Assembly (NCBI RefSeq): GCF_001420605.1
Contig: NZ_LJIZ01000003.1
Span: forward strand, 434,001 to 498,000
Source of the DNA: Bacillus sp. FJAT-25509
GTDB taxonomy: Bacteria > Bacillota > Bacilli > Bacillales > Bacillaceae_G
Length of the DNA stretch: 64,000 bases
Direction: 5' to 3'
A program made the position numbers and the translations under genes. Below, piece after piece: positions 33,890 to 41,558 of the stretch (position 1 is the first letter of the stretch; every line of letters begins with the position of its first letter). A model generated the notes under the pieces. It was not told where the DNA came from and ran no database searches. It was given only the letters and a program-made list of their open reading frames with translations.

Positions 33890-34002
33890 ATCATTCACCT
33901 CATTCGAATACAATTATTTCTAGTATGAATTTTCGATTATTGTTTTATTCGTTGAAAAGAAGATGGATTAGGAAAATGAGGGTTTTGGGGATTTAAAATT
34001 TA

Positions 34003-34034
34003 AAAAGCAGGTAGTACTTTGTACTTCCTGCTTT
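34003..34034 (-). terminator. Terminator-like hairpin in the 33890-34276 gap
   Basis: AAGCAGGAAGTAC / GTACTACCTGCTT (minus strand, one mismatch, AAA loop) is followed by T-rich DNA. It probably backs up termination after iadA. Confidence 0.75.
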
Positions 34035-34095
34035 CACGTTGCTGATAAACATTCTTATTATTTAATTCTCGAATTTTCGTAAAAGGAGTAGAGTG

Positions 34096-34210
34096 ATGTT
34101 GATTTCCACTACAGCATGCTCGCTTTCAATGGGGCGAGACCTGAGCCTCCTCGTCACATTCGTTCCTGCGGGGTCTCAGCCTTCCCGCATTTTCCAAAGG
34201 AGTCTTGACC
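34096..34210. repeat. GC-rich intergenic repeat element
   Basis: About 115 bp of markedly GC-rich DNA stands out in an AT-rich gap. It contains TGCTCGCTTTC, GGGGCGAGACC, GAGCCTCCTCGTC, CCTGCGGGGTCTCAG, TTCCCGCA and AGGAGTC. GAGACC/GGTCTC and CTGAG/CTCAG can fold back. This resembles, from memory, a dispersed GC-rich element found between genes in many Bacillus genomes (GCTCGCTTTCCGCGGGGC... type); this copy looks partly degenerate. No transposase is present. It lies between two terminator hairpins. Confidence 0.6.
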
Positions 34211-34232
34211 GTTTAAAATTTCTACAATCAGA

Positions 34233-34260
34233 AAAGCAGGGAATAAATAATAATTCCTGT
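34233..34260 (-). terminator. Terminator of iadA
   Basis: CAGGAAT / ATTCCCTG with a short AT loop leads into CTTTTC on the minus strand, 17 nt after the stop. Confidence 0.65.
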
Positions 34261-34276
34261 TATTCTTAATCCTATC

Positions 34277-35449
34277 TCATTCAAATGTTCCTTTTACTAA
34301 AACCTCTTTATCTTGCATCATAATTTTTCCTTTTGAAATAACTGCTTCAATTTCTAGTGTGGATTTATTTAGGAAGACTAAATCTGCATCGAATCCATTT
34401 TTGATTTGGCCTTTTTGTAATTTTAATATATTGGCTGGGTTTTTAGTGATTACGCTAATTGCATCTTCAATCTTGATGCCTTCAATTAAAATTGCGTCTT
34501 TTACTTCGTTAAATAAACTGCTTACTCTTCCAACCTTCATGCCTCGGAGTATTCCGTTTTCATCAAAATCGGGTAGACTACCTTGTCCATCAGATGTAAA
34601 CGTGATTTGATCAATGCTAACACCTGAATTGAGCATTCTTTTCAACCCTACACTACATTTCACTTCACCATTATTCAAAAAGTGTGGGATTGAGCTAGTT
34701 GTAAAGTCAACAAACCCTCCTTTTTTAGCAAAGTTAATTCCTGCTTCAAATAAATAGCTATTGCGGTTAATATGTGTTGGGTAAAATTGTGTAATTGGTA
34801 ATTCGGTTTCTTCGACAATCTCCTCGATCATTGACAGCATTTTTTTACTATCTCCTATATGTACATTCACAACGCCGGACTTTCCTGAAAGTAAGCCCCC
34901 ATTTCGAGCTTGTGCAGCTATTCTTGCAAATTCTTCCTTTGTCGGTTGAGATGATCGATGGTCCGAAATGGCTATTTCACCTACACCGATAATCTTATCA
35001 ATTAGAATGATGTCTTCTTCAATTTTAGAAAATAACGTTTTGACAGGTGTTTGGTATGAGCCCGTATAGACAAATGAAGTTATTCCCTCTTCTTCCAATG
35101 CTCTACATTTTGCTAGTAGGCTAGTCATAGTTCTTGTTGTTCCATCTGTTCCTATGACTCCTACTACGGTGGTAATTCCTCCTTTAATACAATCAGACAA
35201 CAATAATTCTGGAGTTCTTGTTTTAAAGCCACCTTCCCCTCCACCACCAATAAGATGAACATGTGCATCAATGAAGCCAGGCACAATATAGTAGGCAGAT
35301 GCATCAAATATTTGTATAGGTACCGAAGTTGAAGTTGAGGTAATGTCTATTTCTTCATGAATATGCTCAATTTTTTCATTCGATATTAAAATATCGTTTT
35401 TACCTATCGACTTTGGTGTAAATATTTCACCATTTTTTATGAGTAACAT
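34277..35449 (-). CDS. iadA: Beta-aspartyl (isoaspartyl) dipeptidase
   Basis: The 390-residue amidohydrolase hydrolyses isoaspartyl dipeptides left by protein damage. Metal-site landmarks are GFIDAHVHLIGGGGEGG (HxH near residue 67), VGEIAISDHRSSQP, NVHIGDSKK, FYPTHINRN and the late Asp in FTSDGQGSLPDFDE. All match IadA. The C-terminus FDADLVFLNKSTLEIEAVIS is the usual beta-sandwich end. It has an AT-rich promoter region, a CGGAGGT ribosome site, and two hairpins downstream. Confidence 0.93.
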   Translation of the reverse strand: MLLIKNGEIFTPKSIGKNDILISNEKIEHIHEEIDITSTSTSVPIQIFDASAYYIVPGFIDAHVHLIGGGGEGGFKTRTPELLLSDCIKGGITTVVGVIGTDGTTRTMTSLLAKCRALEEEGITSFVYTGSYQTPVKTLFSKIEEDIILIDKIIGVGEIAISDHRSSQPTKEEFARIAAQARNGGLLSGKSGVVNVHIGDSKKMLSMIEEIVEETELPITQFYPTHINRNSYLFEAGINFAKKGGFVDFTTSSIPHFLNNGEVKCSVGLKRMLNSGVSIDQITFTSDGQGSLPDFDENGILRGMKVGRVSSLFNEVKDAILIEGIKIEDAISVITKNPANILKLQKGQIKNGFDADLVFLNKSTLEIEAVISKGKIMMQDKEVLVKGTFE

Positions 35450-35650
35450 ATATACCTCCGATTAGATAATTTTGTTTAATTTCAGCTTACCATATCTTTC
35501 TCTGTTATGAATCGTTCCTTTTTAGTAACTGTTAAAATGATCTATCAAAATATACATACAGCTATAAAATATTGAAAACATTAAATCTCTAGATTTGTTC
35601 ATAATACTCTCATAGTTAAAAATGATTCAATTAAAATAGGAGGCATTTTT

Positions 35651-36277
35651 ATGAGTAGAGCAATGAAAGAAGAATTAGCAAATGCTATTACTCATGGGAT
35701 TGGTGCAATACTGAGTATCCCAGCACTATATTATTTAATTAATAAGGCTATTAATAAAGGGACACCTTGGCATTTAATTTCCTTTACAGTCTTTGGTTTG
35801 TCTATGTTGCTACTTTATATTTGCTCAACATTACTTCATAGCGTCAGAGACCCAAAATTAATTAGACTATTTACAATTTTAGATCACTCTGCAATTTATT
35901 TATTAATCGCTGGAACTTATACTCCATTTTTACTCGTAACATTAAGAGGAAAGATTGGCTGGTCATTATTTACCATTATTTGGGGTTTGGCAGTTTCGGG
36001 AGTAGTCTTTAAATTTATCTATGTTAATCGATTTGAATTATTTTCAACCATTGTTTATTTAATTATGGGTTGGTTAATGATGTTCGCAATTAAACCTATT
36101 TATGTAGGCCTATCTGGAATAGGATTTTTCTACTTATTATTAGGCGGGCTATTTTATTCGATTGGTACAATTTTTTTTCTAGTCAAACGCTGGCCATATA
36201 GTCATGCAATATGGCATTTATTTGTATTATTAGGTAGTGCATCTATGTATTTTTGTATATTTAAATTTGTAGTTTAA
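35651..36277 (+). CDS. Hemolysin III family (PAQR-like) membrane protein
   Basis: The 208-residue protein has seven predicted transmembrane helices. The conserved motifs are EELANAITHGIGAILSIPAL at the N-terminus, the TLLHSV segment, LDHSAIYLLIAGTYTPF, and the C-terminal SHAIWHLFVLLGS. These His/Asp residues form the zinc site of the PAQR/CREST superfamily. It is B. subtilis YplQ-like. The substrate is unknown, with hydrolase activity suspected for the superfamily. AGGAGGC precedes the ATG; it is monocistronic. Confidence 0.92.
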   Translation: MSRAMKEELANAITHGIGAILSIPALYYLINKAINKGTPWHLISFTVFGLSMLLLYICSTLLHSVRDPKLIRLFTILDHSAIYLLIAGTYTPFLLVTLRGKIGWSLFTIIWGLAVSGVVFKFIYVNRFELFSTIVYLIMGWLMMFAIKPIYVGLSGIGFFYLLLGGLFYSIGTIFFLVKRWPYSHAIWHLFVLLGSASMYFCIFKFVV

Positions 36278-36307
36278 AAAAAGCGCTTCATTTCAAATGA
36301 GCGCTTT
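36275..36307. terminator. Bidirectional terminator between hlyIII and plsC
   Basis: AAAAGCGCT / AGCGCTTTT with an inner CATTT/AAATG stem separates convergent genes. Confidence 0.85.
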
Positions 36308-36315
36308 TAGTTTTA

Positions 36316-37020
36316 TTATTCAATAATCTCTTTAATATAGTTAGTTAATTCTTTGGCATCTGTCATTCCAATTTGTTCAGGATAAATTGGTGGAAATACT
36401 TTAAGTGTAACATTTGCTGGTTTAATTCGATTACCATTAGCTTCTAAAATATTATAGGTCCCTTCAATTCTTACAGGGATAACTGGAACCCCTGACTTCG
36501 TTGCTAAATGAAGGCTTCCTGATTTAAATTCCCCCATTTGACTACCCTTACTTCTAGTTCCTTCTGGAAAAACTACTAATGAATGGCCGTTTTTCAGTTT
36601 ATCAACGCCTTCTTTTATAGCTTTAAGTGACTGTCTTCGATCACTTCTGTCCATAAATACACTATGCATTTGATCCATCCAGTCAGGTACAATCGGCAGT
36701 TTTTTTAGTTCGATTTTTGCAATGAATCCAATAGGTTTTTCTAAATATCCTAATAATAGTGGAATATCAAAATTACTTTGATGATTACTTACAAATAGGA
36801 CACCTTGATCTCTAGGAATATTTTCGATTCCTTCAACCTTAACTTTACTACCAGTACAACCAATCATCATTTTCCCGAAATAATCTGGAAATTGGTGCAT
36901 TAAACGGTCTTGCTCATGTACAGGTAATTCTTTTGGTATTTTTTTTACTGATGATAATTTTAGCTTTGCTTCAATTACACCAATGACAATGCGTGTTGCA
37001 GCAAATATTGTGCGAAACAT
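36316..37020 (-). CDS. plsC: 1-acyl-sn-glycerol-3-phosphate acyltransferase PlsC
   Basis: The 234-residue acyltransferase makes phosphatidic acid from lysophosphatidic acid at the membrane. Motif I is SNHQSNFDIP (HX4D near residue 80), motif II is VFMDRSDR, motif III is VVFPEGTRSKGSQMGEFKSG and motif IV is GVPVIPVRIEGT. It has a hydrophobic N-terminal helix. It is monocistronic with its own hairpin at the convergent boundary. Confidence 0.93.
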   Translation of the reverse strand: MFRTIFAATRIVIGVIEAKLKLSSVKKIPKELPVHEQDRLMHQFPDYFGKMMIGCTGSKVKVEGIENIPRDQGVLFVSNHQSNFDIPLLLGYLEKPIGFIAKIELKKLPIVPDWMDQMHSVFMDRSDRRQSLKAIKEGVDKLKNGHSLVVFPEGTRSKGSQMGEFKSGSLHLATKSGVPVIPVRIEGTYNILEANGNRIKPANVTLKVFPPIYPEQIGMTDAKELTNYIKEIIE

Positions 37021-37118
37021 ATTAATCCTCCGATAATTGAGTATGTTAATTATTATACAAAATGCCCAACCACTTGAAAAGTATTATCCATCCTGATTAT
37101 GTTATAAAACGAGAATCA

Positions 37119-37151
37119 CAAAAAAAAGAATCGGCTTGTATTAGCCGATTC
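37119..37151 (-). terminator. Terminator of the azoreductase gene
   Basis: GAATCGGCT / AGCCGATTC with a 6-nt loop is followed by T7 on the minus strand. Confidence 0.88.
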
Positions 37152-37168
37152 CTTAATATAGTGAATCT

Positions 37169-37825
37169 TTAGTTCGAAACTTTTGCACCACTGAATTCTG
37201 CAGCAAGAACTTTAGCTTTTTCAATTGCATTAGCTTTAATTTCTTGTGCTTTATCTGGCATTGCAGCCATACCTTCTACGAATAATGTAGTTACATCAGT
37301 AACACCTACAAAGTTTAAAATACTTGTTAAGTATGGGCTAGAGAAGTTAATTCCAGTTGCAGGACCTTCTGAATAAACGCCACCACTTGCTTGAATGTGT
37401 AAAGCTTTTTTATTCTCAAGTAAACCAACTGGACCATTTTCAGTATATTTAAATGTTTTGCCAGCAATTGAGATATTATCAATAAAGTTTTTTACTACTG
37501 ATGGGAAACTAAAGTTCCAGAATGGTGTAACAAATACATACTCATCAGCTTGAGTGAAAATTTCTAAGTTACGATTCATAGCAGCTAAAGTAGCTTGTTG
37601 ATCAGCACTTAATTCTTCAAAAGCAGTACCGTTTCCTAATTTGCCCCACGCATCAAATACATTTCCATCTAACATAGGAACATTTTCTTTAAATAAATCA
37701 AAATGAACAACTTCATTTTCAGGATTTGCTTTTTTGTATTCATTAATAAATGCTTCCCCTACAGATAGACCAAATGAATTTTCAATTGCATTTGGATTTG
37801 CAGTAATATAAAGTAATTTTTTCAT
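37169..37825 (-). CDS. azoR: FMN-dependent NADH-azoreductase
   Basis: The 218-residue flavodoxin-like quinone/azo reductase starts at MKKLLYITANPN (AGAGGAAG 10 nt upstream). The FMN-binding strand is followed by FGLSVGEAFINEY. The NQO-type FVTPFWNFSFPSVVKNFIDN and HIQASGGVYSEG motifs bind FMN. Members reduce quinones and azo dyes with NADH and respond to thiol or quinone stress in B. subtilis (AzoR1/AzoR2). It is monocistronic. Confidence 0.9.
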   Translation of the reverse strand: MKKLLYITANPNAIENSFGLSVGEAFINEYKKANPENEVVHFDLFKENVPMLDGNVFDAWGKLGNGTAFEELSADQQATLAAMNRNLEIFTQADEYVFVTPFWNFSFPSVVKNFIDNISIAGKTFKYTENGPVGLLENKKALHIQASGGVYSEGPATGINFSSPYLTSILNFVGVTDVTTLFVEGMAAMPDKAQEIKANAIEKAKVLAAEFSGAKVSN

Positions 37826-37872
37826 CTTAAACATCTTCCTCTCAGTTTCGTTTATCTTTAATTCGAGATTTA

Positions 37873-37906
37873 TTATTAAAAATTAAGGGATAAATAAATC
37901 CCTTAA
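37873..37906 (-). terminator. Terminator of the thyA-dfrA operon
   Basis: TTAAGGGAT / ATCCCTTAA with a 6-nt loop leads into ATTTTTA on the minus strand, about 30 nt past the dfrA stop. Confidence 0.8.
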
Positions 37907-37935
37907 CCTCATAATAATATCTCTAATTCAAGATG

Positions 37936-38418
37936 TCAACACTTTTTTTCATAAACAAAATATCTAAATTTAATTTTTGATTTTTCATCGACTTGTACAT
38001 CAGATACAGATTTAACATTCCATTCTTCCTTTGAAAAATTTGGAAAGAAAGTGTCACCTTCAAAGTTATGTTCAATTTCAGTAATATAAAGTGTGTCTAA
38101 ATATGGGAAAGTTAAATTAAAAATTTCCGCTCCACCAATAATAAATAAATCTTTATTTTTATTTTCTTCAACATAACTTATAACATCATTAATGACTGTA
38201 ACACCTTCTGCATGAAACTCCTTTTGTCTTGTCACAACGATATTTTCTCGGTTTGGAAGTGGTCTACCAATTGAATCAAAGGTTTTTCTTCCCATAATAA
38301 TTGTATATCCAGTAGTTACTTTCTTAAAATAAGCAAGCTCCTGTGGAAGATGCCAAGGCATTTTATTATTTAAACCGATCACATTGTTTTCTGACATCGC
38401 AACTAATGCAGCAATCAT
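37936..38418 (-). CDS. dfrA: Dihydrofolate reductase
   Basis: The 160-residue enzyme reduces dihydrofolate, the by-product of thymidylate synthase, to tetrahydrofolate. The start is the ATG overlapping the thyA TGA (ATGA), giving [15 protein letters not shown]. The catalytic acid is Glu27 in [12 protein letters not shown]. The NADPH site shows [15 protein letters not shown] and FIIGGAEIF. Because it is translationally coupled to thyA, its expression depends on the transcript that carries the group I intron. The hairpin at 37873 ends the operon. Confidence 0.95.
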   Translation of the reverse strand: MIAALVAMSENNVIGLNNKMPWHLPQELAYFKKVTTGYTIIMGRKTFDSIGRPLPNRENIVVTRQKEFHAEGVTVINDVISYVEENKNKDLFIIGGAEIFNLTFPYLDTLYITEIEHNFEGDTFFPNFSKEEWNVKSVSDVQVDEKSKIKFRYFVYEKKC

Positions 38419-38711
38419 ACACTTACTACCCCTTTGATCGCAGGATGGCATTCATAATCTTCTAATGTAAAATCTTCATATTTAAATTCAAAAATGTTTT
38501 TAATTTCATTATTTAACTTCATTTTTGGTAATTTATGAGGCTCTCTTGAAAGTTGTAAATTAATTTGATCAAGATGATTTGTATAAATATGCGCATCTCC
38601 AAGCGTATGCACAAAATCACCTAATTCTAAATCACATACTTGAGCAATCATCATTGTTAATAGTGCATAAGATGCGATATTAAATGGAACTCCTAGGAAA
38701 ATGTCAGCTGA
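38415..38711 (-). CDS. thyA: Thymidylate synthase, exon 2 (C-terminal 98 codons)
   Basis: The exon begins at the first base of Ser167 ([27 protein letters not shown]) and runs to ...[10 protein letters not shown] and TGA. It carries the dUMP-binding Asn (VPFNIASY) and the folate contact HIYTNH. Joined to exon 1 it gives 264 residues, the standard E. coli-type ThyA length, with no residue missing or duplicated at QR/S. An apparent ATG upstream at 38723 lies in the intron and is not a real start. The stop overlaps dfrA. Confidence 0.95.
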   Translation of the reverse strand, partial: SADIFLGVPFNIASYALLTMMIAQVCDLELGDFVHTLGDAHIYTNHLDQINLQLSREPHKLPKMKLNNEIKNIFEFKYEDFTLEDYECHPAIKGVVSV

Positions 38712-39771
38712 CAAAATCTTCAACCAAGTTCGTTACGCTTGGCCCGTTCTTTAAAAGAACTGCTGCATGTCACCATGCAGATGAGACTATATCACGACCT
38801 CATATAAGGTCCCTTGCATTTCGGGTGCCAATCACTTGCACCCTACTCCATATTTGGATAGTCGTTAGGCATTTATTATTCTTTGTAGTTGTAGTTATCA
38901 AATTTATTATTTTTGGACTTAATTCTATAAATTATTGTAGCTGGAACTACATTTAATTGCCTGGAAGCTTCAGTTATACTTTCATACTCAACGCCATCAA
39001 TAATGACTATTCTAGAGTTAAGAGGTTTTTTTCCTTTCTTTTGTTCAGAAAGCTTTCTTTTTACTTCATCGGAATGCTTTCGGCCAAAAAACGGATTTTT
39101 TTCACCAGTTCTTAAAGTAGCAATCTCTGAAAGCCTTTTTCTTTGTTCAATTGACCTTTTAATTCCTATGTTTCGAGATTGACCTTTGTTAAGTTGTGAT
39201 ATTCTCTCTTTAACTTCTTTTGTATGAGTACGGCCATACATACCATTTTCTATTCCTTTTCTGCCATATTTCTCTTTTCTTTCCTTCTCGGTCATTTTAG
39301 CATAACGTTTCTTATTTGTAGTTGTTAATTTTTTATTATATTTTCCCGATTAGGATGACTGGAAATTAAATCACCGCCAGATACTTGATCACTTGTATTA
39401 TATAGATTTACCTTTTCATTATCTAAGAAATTTTGTTCAATGGTAGCCGCTTCATCTTTTTCACACTCTTTATATATCTTAAATATAAAAGCTTCTTCTC
39501 CATATTTGTTCCAAGATCTTTGAAGATGTAAACAATGATGAATATTTCGCAATAATTCATATTTATGTCTCCAAAAACGTTTCTCAATTTCTATAGATTG
39601 TCCAATATAATATTTTCCGGTGATTTTATTAATAATTTTATAAACTCCAGATTTATATTTCATAAAACCACCTACAAAGAATAAATTTAGCACGGGATTG
39701 TCTTTATTTAAGAGTTTCCCCGTTTAGCAAGGTTTTCGATACAGATTACTCTGTAAAGGCGCTCAGAATTA
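38712..39771 (-). ncRNA. Group I intron (td-like, IA2) interrupting thyA
   Basis: 1060 nt. The 5' exon ends in T, and P1 is exon GCGT with intron GCGC (positions 10-13), giving the required U-G pair. The preceding intron CTGA pairs with exon-2 TCAG (P10). The intron ends in G. Core: GGGGAAACTC, AAGACAATCCCGTGCTAA (P4-P6), CTAACGACTATCC and ATATAGTC, with P7 as GACTAT (38857-38862) / ATAGTC (38785-38790). Also visible are a GGGTGC/GCACCC hairpin (P7.1-type), P8 GACCT/AGGTC, P9 CTGCATG-GTGA-CATGCAG and GTTCTT/AAGAAC. These blocks are strikingly like the phage T4 td intron as I remember it. The endonuclease ORF sits after P6, as in td. Confidence 0.93.
38876..39663 (-). pseudogene. I-TevI-like GIY-YIG homing endonuclease, frame-disrupted
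   Basis: The frame from ATG 39663 (AGGTGG upstream) encodes the GIY-YIG catalytic domain: KSGVYKIINK, KYYIGQSIEIEKRFWRHK (catalytic Arg) and the Glu in TIEQNFLDNE, ending ...HPNRENIIKN at TAA 39325-39327. In the -1 frame the protein continues as KLTTTNKKRYAKMTEKE through two NUMOD3-like zinc-less repeats (ENGMYGRTHTKEVKERIS; KNPFFGRKHSDEVKRKLS) and a NUMOD1/IENR1-type HTH (DGVEYESITEASRQLNVVP), stopping at 38876. The joined product is about 262 residues against 245 for I-TevI. The shift occurs at A_AAA_AAT, which could be inactivation or slippage. The second half has no ribosome site of its own. Confidence 0.85.
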
Positions 39772-40269
39772 ACGCTGATAAAGCTGACAAGAAAGTTTTC
39801 CATCATTCACATAAAATTGGAAAAAACAATGACATGGTGCTAATGCCATCTTATCAAGTTCTCCAACATTCCACGCAGAAACAATCATTCTTCGAGAATC
39901 TGGATTTGTTTTTATTTGATTAATTACATCAGTAATTTGATCAATTGTTGAGCCGTCAGCGGCTTTCCATGATCTCCATTGTTCACCATATACAGGGCCC
40001 AAATTCCCATTTTCATCTGCCCACTCATTCCAAATACGAACACCATTTTCTTTTAAATATTGAATATTAGTGTCGCCTTTTAAAAACCATAATAATTCAT
40101 GAATAATTGATTTTAAATGAACTTTCTTTGTTGTCACTAAAGGAAAGCCATCTTGAAGATTAAATCGCATTTGATAACCGAATGTACTAATTGTTCCTGT
40201 TCCAGTACGGTCTGTTTTTGTCATGCCATTGTCTAATACGTGTTTACATAAATCTAAGTATTGCTTCAT
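39772..40269 (-). CDS. thyA: Thymidylate synthase, exon 1 (N-terminal 166 codons)
   Basis: ThyA methylates dUMP to dTMP using methylene-tetrahydrofolate. Exon 1 starts [20 protein letters not shown] after TAGGAGGCTAAT and contains the folate-site [16 protein letters not shown]. The catalytic Cys lies in [10 protein letters not shown] (residue ~146), and the exon ends exactly at the phosphate-binding Arg166 of QLYQR. Read-through into the intron meets an immediate TAA, so without splicing only an inactive 166-residue protein forms. The insertion point, QR|S, is 21 nt upstream of the position used by the T4 td intron (FLG|L). Confidence 0.95.
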
Positions 40270-40299
40270 ATTAGCCTCCTAATTATGTATTGTTAATTC

Positions 40300-41088
40300 T
40301 TAATGATCTTCTGCATTAATTTCAATATAACCAAAATGAAATTCTGATGATTTGCGAATTAATTGATTAAATCCATATTTTTTAAATCTTTCACTTCTAA
40401 AATGATCTTTCAACACTACCCTTTTTTTGGCAACTCGCTTTGCTTCATTGATTACTTCATATGTTAGGTCATCATATGAAGCTAAATTTTTTAATGCTGC
40501 AATACCCGAAGAGGCTTCAATATTTTTTTCAAACATCGGATCAAAATAAACGATATCAAAAGATTGATCTGGAAGTGTCTTCAAATAAGTTTTATAATCT
40601 ATATTTTTCACTTCAATTTTGTTGATGATATTCGACCAATCTATAACGTTCTGTTTATTTGTTTTTAGGCCATTCTTAGTAAGGTAAGCGATAATTTGGT
40701 TTTTCTCTAAGCCTAAAACTTTACCTTGGTCACCTACAACATAGCTTGCAACAATACTATCTGAAGCCATTCCAAGTGTACAATCTAGTATTGAATCACC
40801 TTTTGTTAGTAAACAAGCGTCACAAAAAGGATCATGTTCACCCTTCATCAATCGCCTAATTCTAAAAACTGAGGAATTCGGGTGAAAAAAATACGGAATT
40901 GATTCGTCATCCTCATACCATTCTAATCTATTTTTACCTAATATAAGTATAGGTTTTTTAAATTGACCATAGATTTCTTCAATGCTAAATTCCTTTCGGA
41001 GAATTAGCTGTCCATTTAAGTCTGAAGCAATTTTCTCAGCTTCCTTTTCTAAATAAACATCTGGTCTTAAACAAGTTGTAATAATCAT
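40300..41088 (-). CDS. SAM-dependent methyltransferase (RsmJ/YpiP-like)
   Basis: The 262-residue class I methyltransferase has motif I DSILDCTLGMASDSIVASYV (near residue 95) and the catalytic-type motif DIVYFDPMFEKN (near 183). The latter is the D-P-M-F/Y signature of RsmJ-like rRNA guanine methyltransferases. The N-terminal ~85 residues have no clear match. It lies just upstream of thyA (30 nt) on the same strand, so they may share transcription. The substrate is inferred only. Confidence 0.78.
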   Translation of the reverse strand: MIITTCLRPDVYLEKEAEKIASDLNGQLILRKEFSIEEIYGQFKKPILILGKNRLEWYEDDESIPYFFHPNSSVFRIRRLMKGEHDPFCDACLLTKGDSILDCTLGMASDSIVASYVVGDQGKVLGLEKNQIIAYLTKNGLKTNKQNVIDWSNIINKIEVKNIDYKTYLKTLPDQSFDIVYFDPMFEKNIEASSGIAALKNLASYDDLTYEVINEAKRVAKKRVVLKDHFRSERFKKYGFNQLIRKSSEFHFGYIEINAEDH

Positions 41089-41104
41089 ATGTCTCCTTAA
41101 TTAA

Positions 41105-41131
41105 GAAAAAAAGAGGAAAAATCCTCTTTTT
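41105..41131 (-). terminator. Terminator of the ypgR-brxA unit
   Basis: AAAAGAGGA / TCCTCTTTT with a 4-nt AT loop leads into T7 on the minus strand. It begins at the brxA stop codon. Confidence 0.8.
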
Positions 41132-41558
41132 ACATTTGTGCAAATATCGATTGAATTCTTGCTTTAATGTCTTCAGGAGTTGAACCTTCGATTTGTTCAC
41201 GAGGAATAAAGCCAACTACCTCTTTACCTTTAAATACTGCCATTGATGGTGAAGATGGTGGGAAGTCAGCTAAATATTCTCTTAACGTTGCAGTAGCTTC
41301 CTTATCTTGTCCAGCGAACACTGTCATAACATTAGCAGGTTTCTTTTCTGAATCAATAACAGCTTGGACTGCAGAAGGTCTAGCAAGTCCAGCAGCACAA
41401 CCACAAACTGAATTGATTACAAAAAAAGCAGTATCATTTAATTCATTCATAAATGACTCGACTTCTTCCCCAGTAGTTAATTCTGTAAAACCATTTGAAG
41501 TTAATTCCTCTCTCATTGGTTTTACGATCCCTTTCATGTACTCATCATATGCATTCAT
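41130..41558 (-). CDS. brxA: Bacilliredoxin BrxA/BrxB family (YphP)
   Basis: The 142-residue thioredoxin-like protein removes bacillithiol mixed disulfides from proteins. The active site is CGC in FVINSVCGCAAGLARP (near residue 53), diagnostic for BrxA/BrxB. Other family segments are MNAYDEYMKGIVKPMREELT and FPPSSPSMAVFKGKEVVGFI. The start overlaps the upstream ypgR stop (ATGA), showing translational coupling. Confidence 0.94.
   Translation of the reverse strand: MNAYDEYMKGIVKPMREELTSNGFTELTTGEEVESFMNELNDTAFFVINSVCGCAAGLARPSAVQAVIDSEKKPANVMTVFAGQDKEATATLREYLADFPPSSPSMAVFKGKEVVGFIPREQIEGSTPEDIKARIQSIFAQM

Noticed and set aside
38415-38723. Exon 2 read as a separate short thyA gene starting at ATG 38723
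   Set aside because: The ATG is in the intron and has no ribosome site. Splicing gives a full-length protein exactly.
38684-38956. 90-codon plus-strand ORF inside the thyA intron
   Set aside because: It lies opposite the intron catalytic core and exon junction, with no ribosome site. RNA structure explains the sequence.
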